From assembly GCF_032464895.1 (NCBI RefSeq), contig NZ_JAWDIC010000004.1:124001-188000 (forward strand): a DNA stretch of 64,000 bases, read 5' to 3'. This DNA is from Phycicoccus sp. M110.8. Lineage in GTDB: Bacteria > Actinomycetota > Actinomycetes > Actinomycetales > Dermatophilaceae. The notes below the pieces were generated by a model, which did no database searches, had not been told where the DNA came from, and saw only the letters and a list, made by a program, of their open reading frames with translations. Positions 16,944-25,277 of this stretch are shown here, one piece after another (the first letter of the stretch is position 1; every line of letters begins with the position of its first letter). The position numbers and the translations under genes were made by a program.

Positions 16944-17132
16944 TCAGGCCGAGGCGGCGAACCCCGCCAGCTCGGGGATGCGCAGGCCGTGCTCGGCGGC
17001 GAGGCGGGCGAGGTTCTCCAGCTCGGCCTCCCTGACGGAGGCGAGGTAGTCGTCACCGGACTCCCGCGCTCCGCGCAGGGACTCCATGGCGCTCTGGGCG
17101 TGGGAGCGGATCTCACTGTGGAACTCGGTCAT
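16944..17132 (-). CDS. Small conserved-looking hypothetical protein
   Basis: Predicted 62 residues, MTEFHSEIRSHAQSAMESL at the start, then a mostly helical charged middle and AEHGLRIPELAGFAASA at the end. No membrane segment, Cys or known motif is visible. ATG at 17132 has AGAGGGG at proper spacing, which supports translation. The stop lies 10 bp from the converging phosphatase gene. Function unknown. Confidence 0.55.
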   Translation of the reverse strand: MTEFHSEIRSHAQSAMESLRGARESGDDYLASVREAELENLARLAAEHGLRIPELAGFAASA

Positions 17133-17497
17133 CGTGCACCCCTCTCTTCGTCTGGGACGAGGCGTAGGTCGGGCTCGGGCCGGAGCGAAGACTCTATGCA
17201 CCCGAACGCAGGAACCGGGAACCGGGTTGCCCGTCTTGGGTGAACAGTGGGTGAATGCAGACGCTTCCTTGGCATTGGGAACCGCCACGTTCGGGCAGAA
17301 ACGGGACGCCCGTCGAGGCCGCTGGCGACGGTCGGCTCGCCGAATCTGGACCCGATGGTGACGCCCCGGTCTCCATGGGGCACAATCCCGGCCTGCGGTG
17401 GGCACAAAACCGCACGCACCTGCGTTGACACCGGCGAAATGGCTTCCCGGCGAGCGGGAGGCCAGATGTACCGAGCAACAGGAGAGCGACAGCGACC
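17133..17497. other. 365-bp intergenic region between divergent small genes
   Basis: No gene is supported here. The region should hold the divergent promoters for the 62-residue gene and the DUF4193 gene. It contains a tandem 7-mer (ggaaccg twice, 17211-17226) and two TGGGTGAA copies at about 17238 and 17248. TTGACA at 17425-17430 looks like a -35 box, but no good -10 follows at 16-19 bp. GC content is visibly lower than in the genes. Confidence 0.5.
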
Positions 17498-17797
17498 ATG
17501 GCGACTGACTACGACGCGCCGCGCAAGACCGATGACGAGCTGTCCGAGGACTCGATCGAGGAGCTGAAGTCCCGACGGGTCGACAAGAGCGCCTCGAGCG
17601 TGGACGTCGACGAGGCCGAGCAGGCCGAGGGCTTCGAGCTCCCGGGTGCCGACCTGTCCGGGGAGGAGCTCTCGGTCCGGGTGATCCCGCGCCAGAGCGA
17701 CGAGTTCACCTGCTCCCGGTGCTTCCTGGTGCACCACCGCAGCCAGCTGGCCAGCGAGGCCGGCGGGGTGCTGGTGTGCCGGGAGTGCGCCGCGTAG
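17498..17797 (+). CDS. DUF4193 family protein with a C-terminal zinc-ribbon-like motif
   Basis: Predicted 99 residues. The N-terminal two thirds are acidic ([15 protein letters not shown]). The C-terminal part has [16 protein letters not shown] and LVCRECAA, a CxxC...CxxC pair expected to bind zinc. This is the DUF4193 family, conserved in actinobacteria next to dut (Rv2699c in Mycobacterium). The mycobacterial DUF3093 gene that usually sits beside it is absent here. ATG at 17498 follows AGGAGAGCG. Function unknown. Confidence 0.8.
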   Translation: MATDYDAPRKTDDELSEDSIEELKSRRVDKSASSVDVDEAEQAEGFELPGADLSGEELSVRVIPRQSDEFTCSRCFLVHHRSQLASEAGGVLVCRECAA

Positions 17798-17855
17798 GTG
17801 GCACCCGCGTCCGGACGGACGACGGCAGGGCCGGGCAGGGATAGGGTCAGTCCAC

Positions 17856-18350
17856 GTGGCTGACCCTTCCCGCGTCCCGGAGCCGGCGGTGCCCGTGCAC
17901 CTGCGCCGGCTCGACCCGGACCTCCCGGTGCCCTCGTACGCCCATCCGGGCGACGCCGGCGCCGACCTGCACGCAGCGGTCGAGGTGACCCTGGCCCCGG
18001 GGGAGCGCACGCTCGTCCCCACCGGGGTGGCCCTCGCCCTGCCGGAGGGCTACGTGGGGCTGGTGCACCCCCGCTCCGGGCTCGCCGCCCGGCACGGGAT
18101 CACGATCGTGAACGCACCCGGGACGGTCGACGCCGGCTACCGCGGGGAGGTGCTGGTCAACCTGGTCAACCTCGACCCCCGCGAGGACTTCACGGTGCGC
18201 CGTGGCGACCGCATCGCGCAGCTCGTGGTGCAGCAGGTCGCCCGCGTGCAGTTCGTCGAGGTCGATTCGCTCGAGGACAGCTCCCGGGGTGACACTGGAC
18301 ACGGGGCCAGTGGTGGCTTCGGGCACCACACCACGACGACGAAGGACTGA
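17856..18350 (+). CDS. dut: dUTP diphosphatase
   Basis: Predicted 164 residues, trimeric dUTPase type, which hydrolyses dUTP to dUMP and keeps uracil out of DNA. The five motifs are present: [43 protein letters not shown] and a C-terminal [11 protein letters not shown] arm with the Phe that closes the site. GTG at 17856 follows DUF4193 by 58 bp. The gene starts a tightly packed run of plus-strand genes of the DUF3710/OB/DUF3159 set. Confidence 0.92.
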   Translation: MADPSRVPEPAVPVHLRRLDPDLPVPSYAHPGDAGADLHAAVEVTLAPGERTLVPTGVALALPEGYVGLVHPRSGLAARHGITIVNAPGTVDAGYRGEVLVNLVNLDPREDFTVRRGDRIAQLVVQQVARVQFVEVDSLEDSSRGDTGHGASGGFGHHTTTTKD

Positions 18351-18358
18351 CGACAGCA

Positions 18359-19246
18359 GTGGGCATCTTCCGACGAGGCAAGCAGACCGCGGCGACCGAC
18401 CAGACGGTTCCCGGCGACGCCGTCGACGACCTCTCCGCCGAGGGCTCCACTGTGGACCGCACGGACACGGTCTCCGACGCGACAGGTGCGGCGGACCCGG
18501 ACGCCACCGGCGCTGGTTCCGTGGACGCGTCGACCGCCGGCGGCGACGACACCGAGGGCAGCTCCTCCGGGGCGGACGAGACCGGTGCACCGCGCACGGG
18601 CCGGCGCGAGGAGCTCGGCCCGTTCGACAGCGCTGAGGTCGACGGCGAGTCCGACGGCCGCCTGGACCTCGGTGGCCTGCGCATCCAGGGGGTCCCCGGG
18701 ATGGAGCTGCGGCTCGAGGTCGACGAGGAGGCGGGACAGGTGGTCGGCGCGACCGCCGTCATCGCGGACTCCGCCGTCCAGCTCCAGGCCTTCGCCGCGC
18801 CCCGGACCGCCGGCATCTGGGACGAGATCCGCGGCGAGATCGCGGAGTCGATCCTCAACCAGGGTGGCACCGCCGACGAGGTGCGTGGCGAGCTCGGCCT
18901 CGAGCTGCGCACGCGGATGCCCTCCGCCGGCCCCGACGGCCGCACGGTCTTCGCCCCGGCCCGGTTCGCCGGTGTCGACGGCCCGCGCTGGTTCCTGCGC
19001 GCCGTGTTCTCGGGCCGCGCGGCGATCGAGGACGAGGCGGCCGCCCCACTGCTCGAGGTCGTGCGCAACACGGTCGTGGTCCGCGGTGACGCCGCCATGG
19101 CCCCCCGGGAGATGCTTCCCCTGCAGCTCCCCGCCCAGGCCGCCGGGCCGGAGGGCGAGCCGGCCGACGAGGCGGGCGCCCCCCAGCGCCGCGCCGACGA
19201 CCTCAACCCCTTCGAACGCGGCCCCGAGATCACCGAGGTCAGGTAG
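18359..19246 (+). CDS. DUF3710 family protein
   Basis: Predicted 295 residues. About 85 N-terminal residues are acidic and low in complexity (MGIFRRGKQ, then Asp/Thr/Ser-rich). The conserved domain begins around GPFDSAEVDGE and includes GLRIQGVPGMELRLEVDE and GVDGPRWFLRAVFSGRAAI. No membrane helix is seen. The family is actinobacterial (Rv2696c) and always near dut; its function is unknown. GTG at 18359 lies 8 bp after the dut stop. Confidence 0.8.
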   Translation: MGIFRRGKQTAATDQTVPGDAVDDLSAEGSTVDRTDTVSDATGAADPDATGAGSVDASTAGGDDTEGSSSGADETGAPRTGRREELGPFDSAEVDGESDGRLDLGGLRIQGVPGMELRLEVDEEAGQVVGATAVIADSAVQLQAFAAPRTAGIWDEIRGEIAESILNQGGTADEVRGELGLELRTRMPSAGPDGRTVFAPARFAGVDGPRWFLRAVFSGRAAIEDEAAAPLLEVVRNTVVVRGDAAMAPREMLPLQLPAQAAGPEGEPADEAGAPQRRADDLNPFERGPEITEVR

Positions 19247-19252
19247 GCAGCC

Positions 19253-19675
19253 ATGGCTCACCCCAGCACCCCGACCCGCGTCGGCGGCACGGCCACCAAG
19301 GAGCACCGTTCGGCCCTCGCCCGGCTCGGGGAACGGCTCACCAAGTCGGTCACGCAGATCGAGGCCGACGAGCTGCAGGAGGACGCCGTTCGCATGGGCT
19401 GCACCCCGATGTGCGACCTCGTCGACCGGCAGGAGGCGACGGTGTCCGGCACCGTCCGCGCGGTGACGCTGCGGCCCCGGGTCAACGTGCCCGCGCTCGT
19501 CGTCGACCTCTACGACGGCAGCCGCACCATCAACCTCGTCTGGCTCGGTCGCCGCACCATCGGCGGCATCTCGCCGGGCACCTACCTGCGGGCCAGCGGT
19601 CGCGTCACGTGGACGCGCGGCGTGCCCACGATCTTCAACCCGTCGTACGAGATCGTCCCGCCGCGTGGCCACTGA
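19253..19675 (+). CDS. OB-fold nucleic-acid-binding domain protein
   Basis: Predicted 140 residues. The OB-fold tRNA/helicase-type segment spans about residues 60-135 (VSGTVRAVTLRPR, VVDLYDGSRTINLVWLGRR, TYLRASGRVTWTRG). The N-terminal 55 residues are helical and charged. The homolog in Mycobacterium is Rv2694c, in the same gene cluster. Nucleic-acid binding is a family inference only. The gene follows DUF3710 by 6 bp, and its stop lies inside the start of the next gene. Confidence 0.75.
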   Translation: MAHPSTPTRVGGTATKEHRSALARLGERLTKSVTQIEADELQEDAVRMGCTPMCDLVDRQEATVSGTVRAVTLRPRVNVPALVVDLYDGSRTINLVWLGRRTIGGISPGTYLRASGRVTWTRGVPTIFNPSYEIVPPRGH

Positions 19676-20432
19676 CCGCGTGGGCGCGGACGCCGGCGGG
19701 GCGCTCGTCCCGCTGACGACGGTGGAGGAGGTCATCCGCCACCGGCTGACCGCCGCCTTGGGCGGGTGGCGCGGGTCGCTCGAGACCGCCCTGCCGACGC
19801 TGGCCTTCGTCGTGCCGTGGGTCGCGCGGAGCGACCTGCGGACGGCCGTCGTGGCCGCCGTCGCCGTGACGGTCGTGCTCGCGGTCGTCCGGCTCGCCCA
19901 GCGCCAGAGCACCAAGTTCGTCCTGCAGGCGGTCGTCCCCACCGTCGTCGCCGCCGTCTTCGCGCTGCGCTCGGGCCGGGCCGAGGACGCGTTCCTGCCC
20001 GGGATCCTCTGGAACGCGGTCATGGGCGTCGTCGCCGTCGTGTCCGTCGCGACCCGGTGGCCGCTGGTCGGGTTCATGGTCGCGGCCGGTGACCCGGACC
20101 TCGCCGAGGACCCCCTGGGGTGGCGGCGCGACCGGGGGCTGGTGCGCGTCTGCCAGCGGCTCACCCTCGTGCTGGTCGCGATCTTCGCCGTCCGGCTCGC
20201 CGTGATGGTCCCGCTGTACCTCGCGGGCGCCGTGGCAGCCCTCGGCGTGGCCAAGATCGTCCTGGGCTGGCCGTTGTGGCTCGGCGCGGTGGCGGTCATG
20301 GGCGTGCTGCTCGTGCGTGGCCACACGCCGCAGGAGCCGGCTGCCGCCCCCGCAGCGGCCCGGGCACCCCACCACGCCGCCGAGGCGGCGGAGCACGGCC
20401 CGGCGACGGACACCGAGTCCGCTGCTCGCTAG
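19665..20432 (+). CDS. DUF3159 family membrane protein
   Basis: Predicted 255 residues with five or six membrane helices (for example TLAFVVPWVARS, AVVAAVAVTVVLAVV, ILWNAVMGVVAVVSVA, ALGVAKIVLGWPLWLGAVAV). It belongs to DUF3159 (Rv2693c in Mycobacterium), function unknown. The GTG start overlaps the preceding gene by 11 bp. The last about 35 residues are an Ala/Pro-rich tail; its coding sequence is duplicated just beyond the stop codon (see the repeat). Confidence 0.75.
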   Translation: MATDRVGADAGGALVPLTTVEEVIRHRLTAALGGWRGSLETALPTLAFVVPWVARSDLRTAVVAAVAVTVVLAVVRLAQRQSTKFVLQAVVPTVVAAVFALRSGRAEDAFLPGILWNAVMGVVAVVSVATRWPLVGFMVAAGDPDLAEDPLGWRRDRGLVRVCQRLTLVLVAIFAVRLAVMVPLYLAGAVAALGVAKIVLGWPLWLGAVAVMGVLLVRGHTPQEPAAAPAAARAPHHAAEAAEHGPATDTESAAR

Positions 20433-20466
20433 GCCACGGCCCGGCGGCGGACACCGAGTCCGCGGC
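20394..20466. repeat. 32-bp near-perfect direct repeat spanning the DUF3159 stop codon
   Basis: Copy 1 is at 20394-20425 and copy 2 at 20435-20466, 41 bp apart. By eye 30 of 32 positions match; the core ggacaccgagtccgc is identical. Copy 1 encodes the end of the DUF3159 protein; copy 2 lies just after the TAG stop. It looks like a local tandem duplication of the gene's 3' end. Confidence 0.85.
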
Positions 20467-20503
20467 ACGCCAAGGCTCGCCGCGGCGGGCTGGCGGCAGG
20501 CGG

Positions 20504-21184
20504 TCAGTCGGCCGCGCGCGGCTGCCGGTCGCCGGGGCTGAGCATCGCCTCGAGCTCGTCCTCGAACTCCGGCGTGGTGATGAACAGCAGCTCGTCGTGC
20601 GGCTCGAGCGAGTCGTCCCGGCTCGGCGCGATCGGGTGGTCCTCGCGGATGATCCCCACGAGCACCGTCTCGCCGGGGAACGCCACGTCGCCGGCGCGCT
20701 TGCCGGCATACGGGCTGTCGGCCGGCAGCGTGAGCTCGACCATGGTGGCCTGGCCCTGCTGGAACTGGAAGATCCGGACGAGGTCGCCGACGCTGACGGC
20801 CTCCTCGACGAGGGCCGTCATGAGGCGCGGCGTCGACACCGCGACGTCCACCCCCCAGGCCTCGTCGAACATCCACTCGTTCTTGGGGTTGTTGACCCGC
20901 GCCACGGTGCGGGGCACGCCGAACTCGGTCTTGGCGAGCAGCGACACCACGAGGTTGACCTTGTCGTCGCCGGTGGCGGCGACGACGACGTCGCACTCGG
21001 CGAGGCCCGCCTCGTGCAGGGCCGTGATCTCACAGGCGTCGGCGAGCAGCCAGCTCGCCTCGGGGATCCGGCTCTGGATCTCCTTGCGCTCCTTGTCCAT
21101 GAGCAGCACCTGGTGGCCGTTGTGCAGCAGCTCGCGGGCGATGGAACGGCCCACGCTGCCGGCGCCGGCGATGACGACACGCAT
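20504..21184 (-). CDS. TrkA-family potassium uptake regulatory protein (RCK), second of pair
   Basis: Predicted 226 residues. The N-terminal Rossmann fold opens with MRVVIAGAGSVGRSIAREL and includes CDVVVAATGDDKVNLVVSLLAK; the C-terminal RCK_C domain runs from about residue 140 (ELTLPADSPYAGKR) to the end. Such cytosolic subunits bind NAD(H) or nucleotides and gate K+ transporters. No TrkH/KtrB membrane partner is encoded here. The gene is 27 bp downstream of a paralog on the same strand, the same order as ceoB-ceoC in mycobacteria. Confidence 0.85.
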   Translation of the reverse strand: MRVVIAGAGSVGRSIARELLHNGHQVLLMDKERKEIQSRIPEASWLLADACEITALHEAGLAECDVVVAATGDDKVNLVVSLLAKTEFGVPRTVARVNNPKNEWMFDEAWGVDVAVSTPRLMTALVEEAVSVGDLVRIFQFQQGQATMVELTLPADSPYAGKRAGDVAFPGETVLVGIIREDHPIAPSRDDSLEPHDELLFITTPEFEDELEAMLSPGDRQPRAAD

Positions 21185-21211
21185 CGATGTCCTCCTGGTC
21201 CGTGCTTCTCG

Positions 21212-21880
21212 TCAGTGCTCGCTGGGCGCGGGCGGGGCGTCGAGCGTGCGCTCCACCGACGGCAGGTCGGTGACCAGCGTCGCGACGTGCAGCAGGTCGC
21301 CCTCCTGGAAGACCGTGTCGCGTTCGACGAGGATGCCGGAGCCGAGCCGGGTCAGGTATGCCGTGCGGGCGCCGGTGGCCTCCTCGAGCGCGCTGATGCG
21401 GTGGCCCACCCAGGCGGGGTTGACCGTCACCTCTGCGATGACGACCTTGCCGGAGGGGTCGACCAGCTCGGGCACGTGTCCCTGGGGGAGCAGCCGGCGG
21501 ATCATCTGGTCCGACGTCCACTTCACCGTGGCCACGGTGGGGATGCCGAGCCGCTGGTAGACCTCGGCGCGGCCGGGGTCGTAGATCCGGGCGACCACGT
21601 GCTCCACGCCGAAAGTCTCCCGGGCCACGCGGGCCGCCAGGATGTTGGAGTTGTCGCCGCTGGACACGGCCGCGAAGGCGTAGGCGTCGTCGATGCCCGC
21701 CTCCTTGAGGGTGTCGCGGTCGAAGCCCACACCGGTGACGCGGCGCCCCTCGAAGGAGGACCCCAGCCGGCGGAACGCCGACTCCTCCTGGTCGATGACG
21801 GCGACGTCGTGGCCCTGCGCCTCGAGGCTGTGCGCGAGGGAGGACCCCACACGCCCACAACCCATGATCACGAAATGCAC
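21212..21880 (-). CDS. TrkA-family potassium uptake regulatory protein (RCK), first of pair
   Basis: Predicted 222 residues. MHFVIMGCGRVGSSLAHSLE is the dinucleotide-binding motif, followed by VIDQEESAFRRL, GVGFDRDTLKEAGI and SSGDNSNILAARVAR. The RCK_C domain starts near residue 135 (KVVIAEVTVNPAWVGHRIS). It likely works with the adjacent paralog. The gene is divergent from the KimA-like permease across about 80 bp, so K+ uptake and regulation may share control. Confidence 0.85.
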   Translation of the reverse strand: MHFVIMGCGRVGSSLAHSLEAQGHDVAVIDQEESAFRRLGSSFEGRRVTGVGFDRDTLKEAGIDDAYAFAAVSSGDNSNILAARVARETFGVEHVVARIYDPGRAEVYQRLGIPTVATVKWTSDQMIRRLLPQGHVPELVDPSGKVVIAEVTVNPAWVGHRISALEEATGARTAYLTRLGSGILVERDTVFQEGDLLHVATLVTDLPSVERTLDAPPAPSEH

Positions 21881-21960
21881 GACGCCGACGCTACACGCTC
21901 ACCTGACCAGCGGCGCAGGGCGGCGCGCAGCCCCCACCCGGGCCCCATAGAGTGTTCGCC

Positions 21961-23967
21961 GTGCCAACCTCTGGACGCGTCCTCAAGCGGGTGCTCGTCG
22001 GGCGCGCGATGCGCAGCGACCGCCTCGGGGAGACCCTCCTCCCCAAGAAGCTCGCGCTCCCCATCTTCGCCAGCGACGCGTTGTCCTCCGTGGCCTACGC
22101 CCCGGACGAGATCTTCCTGACCCTCGGCCTGGCCGGCGGCTTCCTCGCGCTGACCCACTCGTGGCAGATCGGCCTGTGCGTCGTCGCCGTCATGCTGGTC
22201 GTCGTCGCGTCCTACCGGCAGAACGTGCACGCCTACCCCTCCGGCGGTGGCGACTACGAGGTGGCCAACACCAACCTGGGGCCCAAGGCCGGGCTCACCG
22301 TCGCCTCGGCCCTCCTCGTCGACTACGTCCTGACCGTCGCGGTCTCGATCTCCTCCGGCGTGCAGAACGCCGCGGCCGCGCTGCCGTTCATCCGCGGGCA
22401 CGAGGTCGTCGTCGCCGTGGCGCTCGTCGTCCTGCTCACCGCGATGAACCTGCGTGGCGTGCGCGAGTCCGGGAAGGCGTTCGCGATCCCGGTCTACGCG
22501 TTCATGGCCAGCGTCATCGGCATGGGCGTCGTCGGGCTCATCCGCGAGGTGACCGGCACGCTGCCGCAGGCCGAGAGCGCCAAGCTGACGCTCGCCCCGG
22601 AGACCGGGTTCGAGTCCCTGGGCGGCTTCGCGCTGATGTTCCTGCTGCTGCGGGCGTTCTCCTCCGGCTGTGCCGCCCTCACCGGTGTCGAGGCGATCTC
22701 CAACGGGGTCCCGGCGTTCAAGAAGCCCAAGTCCCGCAACGCCGCGACGACGCTGCTCATGATGGGCCTCATCGCCATCACGATGCTCATGTCGATGCTG
22801 GTGCTGGCGAAGTGGACCGGCATCAAGTACGCCGAGAACCCCGCCACGCAGCTCCTGCTCGACGGCAAGCCGGTCGGCGACGGCTACGTGCAGGACACGA
22901 TCATGGGGCAGGTTTCCAAGGCCGTCTTCTCCGGCTTCCACCCGGGCGTCGTGCTCGTCTCGATCGTCGCCGGGCTCATCCTCGTCCTGGCCGCCAACAC
23001 GGCGTTCAACGGCTTCCCGGTGCTGGGCTCGATCCTGGCCAAGGACGGCTACCTGCCGCGCCAGCTGCACACCCGCGGCGACCGGCTGGCCTTCTCCAAC
23101 GGGATCCTCATCCTCGCCGGCGCCGCCGCCTTCCTCATCATCCTGTACAACGCCGAGGTCACGAAGCTGATCCAGCTGTACATCGTCGGCGTCTTCGTGT
23201 CGTTCACGCTGAGCCAGACCGGCATGATCCGGCACTGGAACCGGCACCTGCGCCTCGAGCGCGACCCGCGTGCCCGCGCCCGCATGATGCGCAGCCGGGT
23301 CATCAACGCGGTCGGCGCGACCATGTCGGGCCTGGTGCTGGTGGTCGTGCTGCTCACGAAGTTCGTCCACGGCGCGGGCTACGCCATCGCGGCCATGGTG
23401 GTGCTGTTCTTCATCATGCTGCGCATCCACAAGCACTACGAGCGGGTCCGCGAGGAGCTGCGGGTCATGGAGGACGACAGCGAGGCCCAGCTGCTGCCGA
23501 GCCGGGTCCACGCCATCGTGCTCGTGTCCAAGATCCACAAGCCGACCCTGCGGGCCCTCGCCTACGCCCGGGCCACCCGCCCCAACCGGCTCGAGGCGAT
23601 CACGGTCAACGTGGAGCCCGACGAGACCCGCGCGCTGCAGGAGGAGTGGGACCGCCGCCGGATCCCGGTGCCGCTCAAGGCCCTCGACTCGCCCTACCGC
23701 GAGATCACGCGGCCGGTCGTCGAGTACGTCAAGTCGCTGCGCTCGGGCCACCCCCGCGACGTCGTGGTCGTCTACATCCCCGAGTACGTCTTGGGCCGCT
23801 GGTACGAGCAGGTCCTGCACAACCAGAGCGCCCTGCGCCTCAAGGGCCGGCTGCTGTTCACGCCCGGTGTCATGGTCGCGAGCGTCCCGTGGCAGCTGCG
23901 GTCCTCCGAGGGCGTCGAGGAGCGGCTCGACGGCCCCACGGCGGGCTCGGTCCGGCTCGGCCAGTGA
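21961..23967 (+). CDS. APC-superfamily permease, KimA-like potassium transporter
   Basis: Predicted 668 residues. About 12 membrane helices span residues 40-490, starting with LPIFASDALSSVAYAPDEIF, a segment characteristic of the KimA/YdaO branch of amino acid/polyamine/organocation carriers. A cytosolic C-terminal domain of about 170 residues follows. In Bacillus KimA is a high-affinity K+/H+ symporter controlled by c-di-AMP. Pairing with two TrkA proteins supports a potassium role here; amino-acid transport cannot be excluded. GTG at 21961 was preferred over an in-frame GTG at 21952. The stop overlaps the next start (GTGA). Confidence 0.75.
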   Translation: MPTSGRVLKRVLVGRAMRSDRLGETLLPKKLALPIFASDALSSVAYAPDEIFLTLGLAGGFLALTHSWQIGLCVVAVMLVVVASYRQNVHAYPSGGGDYEVANTNLGPKAGLTVASALLVDYVLTVAVSISSGVQNAAAALPFIRGHEVVVAVALVVLLTAMNLRGVRESGKAFAIPVYAFMASVIGMGVVGLIREVTGTLPQAESAKLTLAPETGFESLGGFALMFLLLRAFSSGCAALTGVEAISNGVPAFKKPKSRNAATTLLMMGLIAITMLMSMLVLAKWTGIKYAENPATQLLLDGKPVGDGYVQDTIMGQVSKAVFSGFHPGVVLVSIVAGLILVLAANTAFNGFPVLGSILAKDGYLPRQLHTRGDRLAFSNGILILAGAAAFLIILYNAEVTKLIQLYIVGVFVSFTLSQTGMIRHWNRHLRLERDPRARARMMRSRVINAVGATMSGLVLVVVLLTKFVHGAGYAIAAMVVLFFIMLRIHKHYERVREELRVMEDDSEAQLLPSRVHAIVLVSKIHKPTLRALAYARATRPNRLEAITVNVEPDETRALQEEWDRRRIPVPLKALDSPYREITRPVVEYVKSLRSGHPRDVVVVYIPEYVLGRWYEQVLHNQSALRLKGRLLFTPGVMVASVPWQLRSSEGVEERLDGPTAGSVRLGQ

Positions 23968-25277
23968 GCGGCGGCAGCGAGCCGACGGTGCACGCCGGTC
24001 CCGGCGACCTGTCCGTCGGTGACGAGGTGGAGGTCGAGGTCGGCCCCGTCGCCCACGGCGGCTTCTGCGTCGCCCGGCACGAGGGCCGCGTCGTGTTCGT
24101 CCGGCACGCCCTGCCGGGGGAGCGGGTCACCGTCCGGGTGACCGAGGCGCGCGAGGGCCAGCGGTTCGTGCGGGCAGACGCCATGGCCGTGACGGCCGCG
24201 AGCCCGCACCGGGTCCAGCCGCCGTGCCCGTATGCCGGGCCGGGGCTGTGCGGCGGGTGCGACTTCCAGCACGCGGACCTGGCGTACCAGCGCGAGCTCA
24301 AGACCGCCGTCGTCCGTGAGCAGCTGTCGCGCCTGGCCGGGCTCGAGGTCGACGTCGAGGTCGAGGCGCTGCCCGGTGCGCCCGACGGCCTCGGCTGGCG
24401 GACCCGGGTCGAGTTCGCCGTCGACGAGTCGGGGCGGGCCGGCCTGCGCAAGCACCGGTCGCACGACGTCGTCCCCGTCGACACCTGCCTCATCGCCGAC
24501 CCGCGGGTGCTGGCCACCGGTGTGCTCGAGGGCAGCTGGGCCGGGGAGAGCTCGGTGGACGTCGTGGCACCGTCGGTGGGGGAGCCCGTCGTGGTCGCGG
24601 TGCCCGGCGCGCAGGCCGTGCCGGTGGTCACGGAGGCGGTCCGCGGGGACCGGTTCTCCGGGGAGTTCGAGGTGTCGGCCCGCGGCTTCTGGCAGGTCCA
24701 CCCCGCCGCCGCGACGACCTTCGTCGACACCGTCCTCGGCATGCTCGCGCCGCGCGCGGGGGAGACCGCCCTCGACCTGTATGCCGGCGTCGGGCTCTTC
24801 GCCCGGGCGCTGGCCGAGCAGGTGGGCCCGACCGGTCGGGTCGTCGCGGTCGAGTCCGACCCGCGCGCCACGGACGAGGCCGAGCGCAACCTCGCGGCGC
24901 ACCCGTCGACGCTCGTGGTGCGAGCCCGGGTGGACGACGCGTTCGGCGTCCCGCGGCCGACCCGCAAGGGCTCGTCGGGCAACCGCCGCGCCGCCAGGGG
25001 CCGCAAGCTGCGCCGTCACCCGATGCTGCCGCCGACGGCCGACCTCGTCGTCCTCGACCCGCCACGCACCGGCGCCGGGCGCGACGTCGTGCGGCAGGTC
25101 GCCGCGCTGGGGGCGAGGGCCGTGGCCTACGTCGCCTGCGACCCCGCGGCGCTCGCGCGTGACACGGCATACCTCGCCGAGCACGGCTACGACCTCGTGA
25201 CCCTGCGCGCCTTCGACGCCTTCCCCATGACCCACCACCTGGAGTGCATCGCGCTCTTCGAGAGGACCCGCACGTGA
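23964..25277 (+). CDS. TrmA/RlmD-family RNA m5U methyltransferase
   Basis: Predicted 437 residues. An N-terminal TRAM domain (GDEVEVEVGPVAHGGFCVAR) is followed by an [Fe-S] cluster motif in PPCPYAGPGLCGGCDFQH. The methyltransferase domain has TALDLYAGVGLFARALAEQ and VVLDPPRTGAGR, the catalytic Cys in YVACDPAALARD and the final HLECIALFER. The target, tRNA U54 or 23S rRNA uridines, cannot be decided. A Lys/Arg-rich insertion (TRKGSSGNRR and following) of about 20 residues precedes the DPPR motif. The gene overlaps both neighbours by 4 bp. Confidence 0.85.
   Translation: MSGGSEPTVHAGPGDLSVGDEVEVEVGPVAHGGFCVARHEGRVVFVRHALPGERVTVRVTEAREGQRFVRADAMAVTAASPHRVQPPCPYAGPGLCGGCDFQHADLAYQRELKTAVVREQLSRLAGLEVDVEVEALPGAPDGLGWRTRVEFAVDESGRAGLRKHRSHDVVPVDTCLIADPRVLATGVLEGSWAGESSVDVVAPSVGEPVVVAVPGAQAVPVVTEAVRGDRFSGEFEVSARGFWQVHPAAATTFVDTVLGMLAPRAGETALDLYAGVGLFARALAEQVGPTGRVVAVESDPRATDEAERNLAAHPSTLVVRARVDDAFGVPRPTRKGSSGNRRAARGRKLRRHPMLPPTADLVVLDPPRTGAGRDVVRQVAALGARAVAYVACDPAALARDTAYLAEHGYDLVTLRAFDAFPMTHHLECIALFERTRT

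Noticed and set aside
17425-17470. TTGACA read as the -35 box of a sigma-70 promoter for DUF4193
   Set aside because: No acceptable -10 hexamer lies 16-19 bp downstream; GATGTA is more than 30 bp away.
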